A stretch of 64,000 nt of DNA from Mucilaginibacter sp. (GCA_031292485.1 JARLHA010000014.1:1-64000), one strand, 5' to 3'; counted from the stretch's first letter, positions 53,759 to 63,412 are shown. The notes: generated by a model from the letters alone, not told the origin. Program-made: numbers and translations.

Positions 53759-54513
53759 CAGCTTTTAAGCCCGTTTTATCCGTTATTACCATTGTTTATA
53801 ATAACGCGCGTGATATTGAGCGTACAATGCTTTCCGTATTGACACAAACTTATCCGCGAATTGAATACATCATCATCGACGGCAAATCAACCGACGGTAC
53901 CTTAAAGATCATCAACAGGTATAAGGATCAGGTAGCAAAAATCATCAGCGAAAAGGACGACGGAATCTATGATGCCATGAACAAAGGCCTCGCCGCCGCT
54001 ACCGGCGATTATGTGATTTTTATGAATTCGGGCGATGAGTTTTATGCGCAGGATACCGTTCAAAAGGTTTTTGAGTCGGCGCCGGATGCGGATATTTATT
54101 ATGGTGAGACTGAAATGATTGATGCTGATGGGAAAAGCCTTGGCCAAAGGCGCCACCAGGCACCAAAGGAATTTACCTGGAAAGATTTTAAATACGGGAT
54201 GAGCATCAGCCACCAGGCTATCTATGTACGCCGCTCCCTTGCCGAACCGTATGATCATCGTTATAAACTGAGTGCCGATATCGACTGGATCATCCGCGCT
54301 GCGCGAAAAGCAAAAAAGATCGTCAATGTAAACCAATATGTTGCCAAATACCTGGTAGGGGGGATGTCAAAAGCCAAACACCGCCAGAGCCTCGCCGAGC
54401 GTTTTGACATCATGAAACGCTATTATGGCTTCGTTCCAACGGTAGCCAACCATTTCGTGATTGCCTTTAACCTGGGCCGGTACTGGCTGAAGAACAGAAG
54501 GACGAACGATTAG
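53755..54513 (+). CDS. Glycosyltransferase family 2
   Basis: 252-aa GT-A enzyme: LSVITIVYNNARDIERTMLSVL at the N-terminus, IIDGKSTDGTLKII, and the catalytic DxD-like SEKDDGIYDAMNKGL. The GDYVIFMNSGDEF block is typical of the WcaA-like subfamily. It is translationally coupled to the preceding GT4 gene. Confidence 0.93.
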   Translation: MTAFKPVLSVITIVYNNARDIERTMLSVLTQTYPRIEYIIIDGKSTDGTLKIINRYKDQVAKIISEKDDGIYDAMNKGLAAATGDYVIFMNSGDEFYAQDTVQKVFESAPDADIYYGETEMIDADGKSLGQRRHQAPKEFTWKDFKYGMSISHQAIYVRRSLAEPYDHRYKLSADIDWIIRAARKAKKIVNVNQYVAKYLVGGMSKAKHRQSLAERFDIMKRYYGFVPTVANHFVIAFNLGRYWLKNRRTND

Positions 54514-54569
54514 GGGGAGTAAAGGTTGGAAGGGTTGGACTTGTTGTAAAAGGGGCTATTTTAAATTGT

Positions 54570-54929
54570 TTATTCAATAAAAATGATTTGTTCCCTTCCT
54601 ATTTCGATATAAAAAGTGTCTTTTATAGATAGCGGGGTGATAAAAGGCAAGTATTTCAAAAAAAGTTCCAGAAGTTCCGAATTGGAAATATTTCCCAGGG
54701 TAACCCGAATTACTTTTTTTGGGGTATTGTTGATGAAGTGAGAGTTTTTAAAGTCCTCGTCCTTTGTTATTACAACGAAGTTGTTTTCATCCGCGTATTT
54801 ACAAATTTCAGCATCCACAGTATGCCATTTTTGTAATATTTGGTTAACATGAATTGATGTGCAATTTACATGTCTGTTTAAAAACTTGGATAGGCTAATA
54901 GGTAAATGAACGTCAATTAAAAAGTCCAT
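54570..54929 (-). CDS. DUF5615 PIN-like toxin candidate
   Basis: 119-aa protein beginning MDFLIDVHLPISLSKFL and containing VVITKDEDFKN. Both are hallmarks of the DUF5615/Mut7-like PIN ribonuclease family, with acidic residues D7 and D77-D79 as likely metal ligands. It immediately follows the DUF433 gene (adjacent, no gap), the arrangement of a type II toxin-antitoxin pair. Confidence 0.85.
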   Translation of the reverse strand: MDFLIDVHLPISLSKFLNRHVNCTSIHVNQILQKWHTVDAEICKYADENNFVVITKDEDFKNSHFINNTPKKVIRVTLGNISNSELLELFLKYLPFITPLSIKDTFYIEIGREQIIFIE

Positions 54930-55160
54930 TTAATTTACCTCAATCAAAGATTTGCCTGACAAGGTTATTTTTGCATAGGCCAGGGAAGCCAAAATATCTT
55001 CTTTTTCTAGTTCAGGGTGGTCGGCAATAATTTCGTCAAACGACATACCTGAAGCAATCAGGTCAATCATAACTTCCACCGGCCAACGCATGTGCCGGAT
55101 GCAAGCTTTGCCGTGGCAAATATTTGTGTCGATTGTAATCCTCTCCAAATAGTTATTCAT
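54930..55160 (-). CDS. DUF433 antitoxin candidate
   Basis: 76-aa protein of the DUF433 family: RITIDTNICHGKACIRHMRWPVEVMIDLIASGMSFDEI is the typical N-terminal block and the winged-helix-like rest includes PELEKEDILASLAYA. It precedes the PIN-like gene and probably neutralises it. The pair lies between the polysaccharide genes and the YfhO genes. Confidence 0.85.
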   Translation of the reverse strand: MNNYLERITIDTNICHGKACIRHMRWPVEVMIDLIASGMSFDEIIADHPELEKEDILASLAYAKITLSGKSLIEVN

Positions 55161-55227
55161 AACGTAAAGTTACAAATAACTTTAATCTTAAGAAAAACAA
55201 ACTTTATAGGATTAATGGAACGAGTGA

Positions 55228-55274
55228 AGCAATCGCGAACTTTGCATCACCAATATGCAAAGTCCGCGATTGCT
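55228..55274. repeat. Inverted repeat AGCAATCGCG...CGCGATTGCT
   Basis: 20-base arms (55228-55247 and 55255-55274) with one mismatch and a 7-base loop. The sequence word (AGCAATCGCG, ATGCAAAG) has the look of a dispersed REP element rather than an operator of the neighbouring toxin-antitoxin pair. Confidence 0.8.
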
Positions 55275-55305
55275 CCGCCAATGGGCGGACCACAATGACA
55301 AATAG

Positions 55306-57810
55306 TTATTTTTTCGCTTTCTTATCGTCGACCGCAGGCTTCTTCTTTTCTTCAACAACTGCAACAGGCTTTTTCTTCGCCTCGGTATAAACCGCGCCGC
55401 CTAATAAAAGTACCAGCAAAATTGAACCAGCCAATGATAGCTTTTCGCCGGTATAATATGATGACGGGTGGAAGACGAACTCAACCTTATGGTTACCCAA
55501 TGGAATCTGCGCCGCGCGTAAAACGTAATCAGCACGGAAATAAGGCGCTTCTTTGCCGTCGATATACATTTTCCAGCCTTTATCGTAATAGATCTCTGAA
55601 AATACGGCTACCTGGTTGGCTGTTGAGCCTGTTTGATAGGTTAAATGATCCGGGTTATAGCTGGTTAATTTAATACTGGCATTCGGGTCATCGCCTATTG
55701 GGGTTTTGGTACTAATCAGGCTTTTGTACCGCTGATCAGCGATCGCTTCATCTTTTGGCGAAAAAGCCGAAATTGCATCCATTTCAGCATTAGCATTTGC
55801 GGCGAATTTTATGTTTTTTACAAACCAGGCATGCCCGCAGGCTGCAGGATTCGACGTTTCCGAATAATTGCCGCCCGTATCCCTGGTGATGAAATATTTA
55901 GTGTTCAGCATATTCAGCACCTCGTGGTTTACGTTTTTGCTCAGCTGGCCTTCTACCAGTTCGTCATATCGTTTTAACCGCGCAGCTGAATAACCGCCTA
56001 TTGACTTATAATAGTATGGAGTCACAGCGTCTTGCAACAAGATCTGCGAAAAATCAATCACCCGGAAATCCGGATCTTTATCCCGGAGGATCGCTTCATC
56101 AACAGAGCGGGGCGCGGGTTGTTGAGCCTCCTGCCTTTCGGTAAATTGCTCGTCATTAAGGTAACGCTTATCAACCTGCCAGAGATCTGCAAGCATCAAA
56201 ATCAAAAATGCTACCGATAATACAGTGACGGTGATCTTTTGTTTGAAAAAAGCCCACAAAAAACCAAAGGCAATAACTACTAACACCAGTGAACGCAATG
56301 CATCGGCACGCGCAACGGCAATTCTGTCCTGCACAAGTGCGTTTGCCATTGCATTGGCCAGCGCGCTGTCACCGCGTGTGAATTTGGTTAGCTGACTGAT
56401 CAAAGCAGCGTGACTACTTGATCTGAACGCCATAAAAACATCGGGTATCACCGCCAATAACAGACATACTCCGCCAGTAATATAAAATGCAATTTTGGCT
56501 TTCTTAAAAAGTGTCTGCTTGTCGGGGTTAGTAATGGCTTCGTTAACGCCCAATAGGGCAAGCATCGGAAAGCATAACATGGCAACAGAGAGTATAGATT
56601 CAACCGCGCGAAATTTATTATAAAGTGGGAAATAGTCAAAGAAAAGGTTGGAAACCAGCGGGAAATTTTTGCCGAATGATAACAGCATCGTTAATATAAC
56701 CGTTGCCAGCAGCCACCATTTGATGTGGTTTTTTACCGTTAATAATCCGAAAACAAATAGAAAACATACCACTGCGCCAAAATACCACGGTCCTTCTGTA
56801 AAAGTTTTTTCGCCCCAGTAAAGAGGTAAGCTTTGGGCTATATTTTGCGCCTGTGCTGGGTCTATGTCTTTGTCGGTAAGTGTTTTGGCAACGTTTGAGT
56901 TCTCTCCGGCCGGCCCGCCCATTGCTCCGCCATAGATGTTCGGAACTAAAAATGTTAAACTTTCACCAACGCCTTCACTAAACTCATACGCATAGTCGCG
57001 GGGTACACCATCGCCTGGTTCGGTGGTGTTTTTAGTTATATTAGATTTGCCGCGAATCGAATCGCTGCTATATTCATAAGTGCTCCACAGCAAAGACGCA
57101 TTTACAATAATGGCCAATAGGGTTGCCCCGGCAACGCAGCTTAATGATTTAAAAAAAGTTGTTAAATTTTTTCTCTTTGCCGCATTATAAAATTCAATGA
57201 TAAGTAAAATCAATAAGGCGATCAGGAGATAATAGGTCATTTGGATATGATTGGCTTTTATTTCTACAGAAAGAAATAATGCCAGCAAGGAAGCACCTAG
57301 CAGGCGTTTGCCATTAATAATCAGGATAATTGATGCAATGATGGGTGCAAATAATGAGATGGCAAATTCCTGATTTGCATGCCCCGCGGCAATATAAATA
57401 ATGTTATATGATGAAAATGTAAAAGCCAAAGCCCCTGCGGCAGAGAGCCATGGGCTAACCTTTAAAACGATGAATAAAAAGTAAGAACCAAATAGCAGTA
57501 AAAAGATGATATAAATAGGTGCGGGAAAAACATTATCTAAAAATTTGACAATGTGTGTGGCGATACTACCGGGGTAGGGCGCCCAAATCTGGAATGCAGG
57601 CATGCCGCCCAATATCTGATTGGTACATAAAATAGTAGTATCCTTAGCCCGGTAATCATTGATTTCTTTTTGCGTTGACTGGGCCCTGGTAACATCATTT
57701 TGCCCAAGCTTTTTACCCTCAAATGCTGGCGTAAAATAAAGAAAGCTTACTACTAAAAATATCCCCGAAATTAAAAAGTGAATGCCATTGCGTTTAAACC
57801 AAGTATTCAT
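55306..57810 (-). CDS. YfhO-family membrane protein (downstream copy)
   Basis: 834-aa polytopic protein with a hydrophobic N-terminal two thirds (about 12-14 helices) and a C-terminal periplasmic domain plus final helix (SILLVLLLGGAVYTE). YfhO proteins are GT-C-like membrane proteins thought to be glycosyltransferases of the envelope. Start MNTWFKRNGIHFL matches the upstream copy. The C-terminal ~110 residues are nearly identical to the paralogue at 57884-60388, while the rest has diverged. Lys-rich tail. Confidence 0.9.
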   Translation of the reverse strand: MNTWFKRNGIHFLISGIFLVVSFLYFTPAFEGKKLGQNDVTRAQSTQKEINDYRAKDTTILCTNQILGGMPAFQIWAPYPGSIATHIVKFLDNVFPAPIYIIFLLLFGSYFLFIVLKVSPWLSAAGALAFTFSSYNIIYIAAGHANQEFAISLFAPIIASIILIINGKRLLGASLLALFLSVEIKANHIQMTYYLLIALLILLIIEFYNAAKRKNLTTFFKSLSCVAGATLLAIIVNASLLWSTYEYSSDSIRGKSNITKNTTEPGDGVPRDYAYEFSEGVGESLTFLVPNIYGGAMGGPAGENSNVAKTLTDKDIDPAQAQNIAQSLPLYWGEKTFTEGPWYFGAVVCFLFVFGLLTVKNHIKWWLLATVILTMLLSFGKNFPLVSNLFFDYFPLYNKFRAVESILSVAMLCFPMLALLGVNEAITNPDKQTLFKKAKIAFYITGGVCLLLAVIPDVFMAFRSSSHAALISQLTKFTRGDSALANAMANALVQDRIAVARADALRSLVLVVIAFGFLWAFFKQKITVTVLSVAFLILMLADLWQVDKRYLNDEQFTERQEAQQPAPRSVDEAILRDKDPDFRVIDFSQILLQDAVTPYYYKSIGGYSAARLKRYDELVEGQLSKNVNHEVLNMLNTKYFITRDTGGNYSETSNPAACGHAWFVKNIKFAANANAEMDAISAFSPKDEAIADQRYKSLISTKTPIGDDPNASIKLTSYNPDHLTYQTGSTANQVAVFSEIYYDKGWKMYIDGKEAPYFRADYVLRAAQIPLGNHKVEFVFHPSSYYTGEKLSLAGSILLVLLLGGAVYTEAKKKPVAVVEEKKKPAVDDKKAKK

Positions 57811-57834
57811 TTTAAACTTTTTTGGGATTAGGAT

Positions 57835-57871
57835 TCAGCTTTGCCGATCTTTTTTTAACCGGCAAAGCTGA
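57835..57871. repeat. Hairpin between the two YfhO genes
   Basis: Perfect 12-bp arms (57835-57846 and 57860-57871, TCAGCTTTGCCG and its complement) with a 13-base loop. No T-run follows on the minus strand, so attenuation is possible but not clear. Confidence 0.6.
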
Positions 57872-57883
57872 AGTATCAAATTG

Positions 57884-60388
57884 TTATTTTTTCACCTTTT
57901 TCTTGTCCTCAACCACCACCACCGGTTTTTTCTTTACCTCGGTATAAACCGCGCCGCCTAATAAAAGTACCAGCAAAATTGAACCAGCCAATGACAGCTT
58001 TTCGCCGGTATAGTACGATGCCGGGTGGAAGATGAACTCAACTTTATGGTTACCTAACGGGATCTGTGCTGCACGTAAAACATAATCAGCACGGAAATAA
58101 GGCGCTTCTTTGCCGTCTATATACATTTTCCAGCCTTTATCATAATAGATCTCTGAAAATACGGCTACCTGGTTGGCTGTTGAGCCTGTTTGATAGGTTA
58201 AGTGGTCCGGGTTGTAATTCGTTAACTTAATAGTAGCATTCGGGTCGCCACCCATCGGGCTTTTGGTGTCAATCACTTTGCTGAATCTTTTATCAACGAT
58301 GGCTTCATCTTTCGGCGTAAAGCTGCTGATAGCCTGCATTTCCTTATCGGCATTGTCAACAAACTTAACGGATTTTACAAACCAGGCATGTCCGCAGGCA
58401 GTTTGGTTTGCCACCATTTTGGAGTTGCGCGCAGTGTCCTGGGTAATAAAGTATTTGGCATTCAGCATATCCAAAACGTCGTGGTTGGGCGGGTTGGTGG
58501 TGAGCTGGTTATCCATCAATTCATCATACCTTTTTAAACGCGCCGCTGAATAACCGCTGATAGATTTATGGAAAAAAGGGTTTGTTTCGTCGTTTTTGAT
58601 TTCGGCAGTAAGGTCGAACACACGGAAATCCGGGTCGGGATCCCTGGCAATAAACTGATCAACCTCCCTTGGTCTGACCACTACACTGGCATCCTGTTTT
58701 TCCTGGAAATTGGCCTCTTTCAAATAACGTTTATCAATCGGCCACATATCTACCAATACCAATGCCAGTAAAGCGATGGAAAAAACGGTAACATTGACTT
58801 TTTCTTTAATAAAGGCCCAAAGCAAGCCAAAAGCAAGCGCAATAAAAATGAATGACCTGATGGCATCTGCACGTTCCAGGTCCTGCCGGTCGCTAACAAT
58901 AGCGGTGGCGATATTGGTAGCAGTAGCGCTATCACCACGCAGCGCTTTTGTTAAATAGGTAATGCCGCTTTGCGCATCGGCCGACCTGAAGCTTAAAAAC
59001 AGGGTGGGTATGATGATCAGGGCGACGAAAATACCGGCTGTGATATAAAGTTTTTTAAGGATCTCTTTTTTATCAGGTGTTTCGGTGATCTCTTTTACTG
59101 CAAGCAGCGCCATTATCGGGAAACAAATACTTGCTACTGCCAAAATAGACTCAACCGCACGGAATTTATTGTAAAGAGGAAAATAGCTAAAAAACAAATC
59201 GGAAACATAGGGCCAGTTGCTGCCAAATGACAGCAGCATAGTGAGCACTACGGTTCCCAACAGCCACCATTTTATCCTGTTCTTTACAATCAGTAAACCA
59301 AATAAAAACAGGAAACAAATAACAGCGCCAAAATAAAAAGGACCGGCTGTACCTGGTTTATTACCCCAATACATCTCCAGTCCCGGGAACTGAGCGGTTA
59401 CATATTGAGCATTATTAACAGCCTGGTCAGGAGTTGCCCCTTTATCAATAAAAACTTTGGCCGTTGCCGAGTTCTGATCAATGGCGTCTGAAGAGCCAGA
59501 CGCTCCGCCGTAAGCATTTGGAATTAAAAAGGTAAAACATTCGCCAACGCCCTGGCTCCACTGATAAGCGTAATCTTTGCTTAAGCCGTTACTTGGCTCG
59601 GTGGTATGCTGGGTTAAATTTGATGGTCCGCGGTAACTTTCGGAAGCGTATTCCATCGTGCTCCAAAGTAACGACGCGTTAACGAGTACGGCCAAAAGCG
59701 TTGCCGCTGCAATAACGCCGACAGATTTAAAAAAGGCAGGCGTGGTTTTTGCTTTAATGGCATGGTACAATTCAATTCCCATCAAGATGATCAGCGCCAG
59801 CACCAGGTAGTAAGTCATCTGGATATGGTTGGCCTTTAGTTCCAAGGCAATAAAAAGGGCCGTCAACGAACCCCCGACTAAATATTTCCCCCTCAGTGTT
59901 AAAATAACGCTGGCAATAATCGGCGCAAAAAAAGCAATAGCCAAAGCCTGGTTGGAGTGCCCCGCCGTAAGCAAAATAATATTATAGGATGAAAACGTAA
60001 AAGCGACAGCGCCCACGGCTGCGAGCCATGGGTTTAATTTAAAAACGATGAATAAAAAATAAGTGCCAAATAAAAGCAGCAACACGTCATAAAGTGGATT
60101 TGGGAAAGCCGCGATGAGGGTTTTTACAACAAAAGAAGCAACATTGTTAGAGTAAGGAGCCCAGATCTGGTAAGCGGGCATGCCGCCGAAAATTTGATTG
60201 GTCCATAAAATGGTGGTATCCTTTGCCCGGTAATCGTTAATTTCTTTTTGGGTTGATTGGGCGCCAAGCACGTCAGCCTGGCCCAAAGTTTTACCCTGGA
60301 AAGCAGGTGTAAAATACGCCAGGCAAATCACTAAAAATATTGCAGCAATCAAAAAGTGAGTGCCATTGCGCTTAAACCAGTTGTTCAT
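57884..60388 (-). CDS. YfhO-family membrane protein (upstream copy)
   Basis: 834 aa from the ATG at 60388, the start that aligns with the paralogue (MNNWFKRNGTHFL) and gives the identical length. A longer frame begins 12 codons upstream. Same architecture as the downstream copy: a many-helix N-terminal region with an early ELKANHIQMTYYL and a C-terminal KGWKMYIDGKEAPYFRAD block. First gene of the pair. Two stretches of 58 and 59 bases are exactly identical to the other copy. Confidence 0.9.
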   Translation of the reverse strand: MNNWFKRNGTHFLIAAIFLVICLAYFTPAFQGKTLGQADVLGAQSTQKEINDYRAKDTTILWTNQIFGGMPAYQIWAPYSNNVASFVVKTLIAAFPNPLYDVLLLLFGTYFLFIVFKLNPWLAAVGAVAFTFSSYNIILLTAGHSNQALAIAFFAPIIASVILTLRGKYLVGGSLTALFIALELKANHIQMTYYLVLALIILMGIELYHAIKAKTTPAFFKSVGVIAAATLLAVLVNASLLWSTMEYASESYRGPSNLTQHTTEPSNGLSKDYAYQWSQGVGECFTFLIPNAYGGASGSSDAIDQNSATAKVFIDKGATPDQAVNNAQYVTAQFPGLEMYWGNKPGTAGPFYFGAVICFLFLFGLLIVKNRIKWWLLGTVVLTMLLSFGSNWPYVSDLFFSYFPLYNKFRAVESILAVASICFPIMALLAVKEITETPDKKEILKKLYITAGIFVALIIIPTLFLSFRSADAQSGITYLTKALRGDSATATNIATAIVSDRQDLERADAIRSFIFIALAFGLLWAFIKEKVNVTVFSIALLALVLVDMWPIDKRYLKEANFQEKQDASVVVRPREVDQFIARDPDPDFRVFDLTAEIKNDETNPFFHKSISGYSAARLKRYDELMDNQLTTNPPNHDVLDMLNAKYFITQDTARNSKMVANQTACGHAWFVKSVKFVDNADKEMQAISSFTPKDEAIVDKRFSKVIDTKSPMGGDPNATIKLTNYNPDHLTYQTGSTANQVAVFSEIYYDKGWKMYIDGKEAPYFRADYVLRAAQIPLGNHKVEFIFHPASYYTGEKLSLAGSILLVLLLGGAVYTEVKKKPVVVVEDKKKVKK

Positions 60389-60478
60389 TTCAGTTTTTAT
60401 TGAAGATAATATATAATCTTCCAAAAATAGAAATTTGGTTGAGAATAGGAATGATTAGTTTTTTTTGATTTTTAAGCC

Positions 60479-60769
60479 TCAGGAGTGGCCCTTAAACAGG
60501 AAAAATAGCACCACTAGCAATGCAGTGCTGGCAATATAAGAAATAAGCACCACTTTGGTCCCAAATTCTTCGCGGTTGCGGCGGATGGTGTAAAAATTAT
60601 AAAGCGCCAGCAGGCCCGCTACCACCCAAAAAAAAGCATAAATCTCCGTTTTGGAAGTAAACAAGGCGGTGGAAATGGCAATAACAATAAAATTGGTCAG
60701 AATAAGAAGCGTTGAATCCGGCGTATTGTTATGCCTGGGGCGCCTTTTAAATAGCTCTTCCGGTATCAT
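60479..60769 (-). CDS. Small three-helix membrane protein
   Basis: 96-aa protein with a basic N-terminus and three hydrophobic segments (LILTNFIVIAISTALF, FFWVVAGLLALYNFY, VVLISYIASTALLVVLFFL). No recognised family. It lies 9 bases after the DUF4834 gene on the same strand, so they are probably coexpressed. Confidence 0.7.
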   Translation of the reverse strand: MIPEELFKRRPRHNNTPDSTLLILTNFIVIAISTALFTSKTEIYAFFWVVAGLLALYNFYTIRRNREEFGTKVVLISYIASTALLVVLFFLFKGHS

Positions 60770-60778
60770 TGCATATTT

Positions 60779-61066
60779 CTATTTTATTTCTTCGTAATCT
60801 ACAAAATCCCCTTCAGAATCGGGTATGCTTCCTTTTTTTGATTGGGGCGGCACATAGTCAACCTTTATTTTTGCAGGGCCGGCATTTTGACTGGAATGCT
60901 GATTTGCGTTCTGGTTGTATTGCTGCCTGTAGTTTTGTTGTTGCTGCTGCTGTTGGGCTTTGTTAACCACTTTTTGAAAAAGCATAGGCAAAAATATACG
61001 TGCCAACAAGCGTAGGATATATAAAATTAAGATTGCTGTAATCAGGAAACTAAGTAATTCCGGCAT
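60779..61066 (-). CDS. DUF4834-family protein
   Basis: 95-aa protein: one N-terminal membrane helix (LLSFLITAILILYILRLLARIF), a Gln-rich stretch (QQQQQQQ) and a C-terminal acidic tail IPDSEGDFVDYEEIK, the pattern of DUF4834 proteins found in Bacteroidota. Role unknown. Confidence 0.82.
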   Translation of the reverse strand: MPELLSFLITAILILYILRLLARIFLPMLFQKVVNKAQQQQQQQNYRQQYNQNANQHSSQNAGPAKIKVDYVPPQSKKGSIPDSEGDFVDYEEIK

Positions 61067-61172
61067 ATCTGGTAAAAATTAAGACTACAAATATAATACT
61101 ATAACGGCAAAATTGTTTGTGTATGATTTTGCTGTAATTTTTGACTTCCGGCTGATGTTAATTGTTACAGTT

Positions 61173-61207
61173 TGATTTCTGAATTCGGATGTTCGATTTC
61201 GGATTTT
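61173..61207 (-). repeat. 36-base dispersed repeat, copy B
   Basis: Third copy of the TCCGAAATCGAAAATCCGAA-type element, with about two differences from the copy at 63490-63525. It lies downstream of uvrB, beside a stretch rich in CAAATTTTCAAAT words (61220-61290). Confidence 0.85.
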
Positions 61208-61303
61208 GACAATTTGGAGACGATAGCTTCATTTTCAAATTTTTAAATCAACTAATTTTCAAATCAATTAATCTTCACATTTGCACATTTACACATCCGC
61301 ATA

Positions 61304-63328
61304 TCAAAACTTCTCAGCCATCATTTTTTCCAGCGCGAACATTTCATCGCGCAGCTTAGCGGCTAATAAAAAGTCCATGTCCTTGGCAGCAGCCATCATT
61401 TCTTTTTTGGTGTTTTCGATGGATTTTTTCAGATCAGGCTTGGTCATGTATTGCACGATCGGATCTGCCGCCATGGATACCGAATCGGCTTCTACATAAG
61501 CTTTTTGTATGCCGTCTTTAAAATCCATTACTGATGTTTGTTCAATGATCTCGCTGCGGGTTTTACCAACGGTTGTTGGGGTAATGCCATGCTCGGTATT
61601 GTATTTGATCTGGATATCGCGTCGGCGGTTGGTTTCATCCATCGTAATCTGCATCGAATCTGTTATTTTATCAGCATACATAATTACCCGGCCACGGTCG
61701 TTACGCGCGGCGCGACCAATGGTTTGTATCAGCGAGCGTTCTGATCGTAAAAAACCTTCCTTATCCGCATCCAAAATGGCCACCAGCGAAACTTCGGGCA
61801 GATCCAGGCCTTCGCGCAGCAGGTTAATGCCTATGAGTACGTCAAATTCGCCAAGGCGCAGCCCGCGTAATATTTCCACCCGTTCAAGGGTCTTCACTTC
61901 CGAGTGGATGTACCGGCATTTAATGCCCAGCCGGTCCATGTATTTGGCCAGTTCTTCAGCCATACGTTTGGTAAGGGTGGTTACCAGTACGCGGTCGCCC
62001 ATTTTTACCGTTTTATCTACCTCTTCCAATAAATCATCTACCTGATTGATCACCGGGCGGACATCAATTACCGGGTCAAGTAGTCCGGTGGGCCTTATCA
62101 CCTGTTCCACCACCACGCCGCCTGATTTCTCCAGCTCAAAATCGCCGGGCGTAGCACTTACATAAATAGTTTGCGGCGCAAGGCTTTCAAATTCCTGGAA
62201 ATTTAAAGGGCGGTTATCCATAGCAGCGGGCAGACGGAAACCATATTCAACCAATGAGATCTTTCGCGACCGGTCGCCGCCATACATCGCGCGGATCTGG
62301 CCTACCGTAACGTGGCTTTCATCTATCACCATCAAATAATCATCCGGGAAATAATCCAGCAAACAGAAGGGCCTTGCGCCTGGCTGCCTGCCGTCGAAAA
62401 ACCGGGAATAATTTTCAATGCCCGAGCAATAGCCCAATTCGCGGATCATCTCTAAATCGTAATTCACCCTTTCTTCCAGGCGTTTGGCCTCCAGGTAGCG
62501 GCCATCGCCAATAAATTGTTTCTTCCGGGTTTCCAGTTCTTCCTGTATCGCCCAGATGCTTTGGGTAAAACGTTCGCGCGGCGCCACATATAAATTGGCC
62601 GGGAAAAGCACCATGTGCGTCATCTTCTCCATCGTTTTCCCGGTACTAACATCAAAAGTGCTCAACTCTTCAATATCATCCCCGAAAAACGAAACCCGGT
62701 AAGCGTGGTCCATATAAGCCGGGAAAATATCTACAATATCGCCCTTCACCCTGAAAGTACCGCGTTTAAAATCGGCAGTAGTGCGCGAGTATAAGATCTC
62801 CACCAGCCGGTGTAAAAAAGCATTCCTGCTGATGCGGGTTCCTACAGCGAAACGGAAAACAGAATCTTTAAAATCCTCCGGGTTACCCATACCGTAAATG
62901 CAGGAAATGGATGAAACCACAATCACATCCCGCCGGCCCGACATTAAAGCCGAGGTGGTGCGTAAGCGTAATTTTTCAATTTCTTCGTTTATCGCAAGGT
63001 CCTTTTCAATATAGGTATTGGTGGTAGGGATAAAAGCTTCAGGCTGGTAATAGTCGTAATACGATACAAAATAGTTAACTGCGTTCTCCGGGAAAAACTG
63101 TTTGAACTCCCCGTAAAGCTGCGCCGCCAGTGTTTTGTTATGACTTAATATGAGCGTAGGCTTTTGCGTTTGCGCAATTACATTGGCAATAGTAAATGTT
63201 TTACCCGAGCCGGTTACCCCCAGCAGGGTTTGAAACGGGTCCTGGTTATTTACACCTTCCACCAGCTGCCTGATGGCTTCGGGCTGGTCGCCGGTGGGAT
63301 AATATTGAGACGTTAATTTAAAATCCAT
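61304..63328 (-). CDS. uvrB: UvrABC excinuclease subunit B
   Basis: 674-aa DNA-repair helicase-like protein that verifies damage and loads UvrC. Walker A GVTGSGKT (37-44), the damage-probing beta-hairpin YYDYYQPEAFIP, DEAD-type VIDESHVT, and helicase motif V/VI blocks (LLREGLDLPEVSL, QTIGRAARN) are visible. The C-terminal UVR motif (AAKDMDFLLAAKLRDEM) contacts UvrC. Length is standard. Confidence 0.97.
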   Translation of the reverse strand: MDFKLTSQYYPTGDQPEAIRQLVEGVNNQDPFQTLLGVTGSGKTFTIANVIAQTQKPTLILSHNKTLAAQLYGEFKQFFPENAVNYFVSYYDYYQPEAFIPTTNTYIEKDLAINEEIEKLRLRTTSALMSGRRDVIVVSSISCIYGMGNPEDFKDSVFRFAVGTRISRNAFLHRLVEILYSRTTADFKRGTFRVKGDIVDIFPAYMDHAYRVSFFGDDIEELSTFDVSTGKTMEKMTHMVLFPANLYVAPRERFTQSIWAIQEELETRKKQFIGDGRYLEAKRLEERVNYDLEMIRELGYCSGIENYSRFFDGRQPGARPFCLLDYFPDDYLMVIDESHVTVGQIRAMYGGDRSRKISLVEYGFRLPAAMDNRPLNFQEFESLAPQTIYVSATPGDFELEKSGGVVVEQVIRPTGLLDPVIDVRPVINQVDDLLEEVDKTVKMGDRVLVTTLTKRMAEELAKYMDRLGIKCRYIHSEVKTLERVEILRGLRLGEFDVLIGINLLREGLDLPEVSLVAILDADKEGFLRSERSLIQTIGRAARNDRGRVIMYADKITDSMQITMDETNRRRDIQIKYNTEHGITPTTVGKTRSEIIEQTSVMDFKDGIQKAYVEADSVSMAADPIVQYMTKPDLKKSIENTKKEMMAAAKDMDFLLAAKLRDEMFALEKMMAEKF

Positions 63329-63337
63329 AGGTTATTA

Positions 63338-63345
63338 CAAAAATA
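63338..63345 (-). promoter_or_regulatory. Predicted uvrB -7 box
   Basis: The minus strand reads TATTTTTG, an exact TAnnTTTG match, 9 bases before the uvrB ATG, implying a very short leader. Confidence 0.45.
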
Positions 63346-63353
63346 CTGTTTTT

Positions 63354-63412
63354 AGTCCGAAAGTCGGGAAAGTCAGAAAAGACCGAAAGTCCAAAAGTCC
63401 GGAAGAAAATGT
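63354..63412. repeat. Dispersed GTCCGAAA-family repeat
   Basis: Text of GTCCGAAAGTCGGGAAAGTCAG type. Bases 63354-63376 are an exact 23-base reverse complement of 195-217 at the ispF end. It lies directly behind the uvrB promoter. Confidence 0.85.

Noticed and set aside
55228..55274. Inverted repeat as operator of the DUF433/DUF5615 pair
   Set aside because: Long arms and composition suit a dispersed REP-like element; no overlap with a promoter box was seen.
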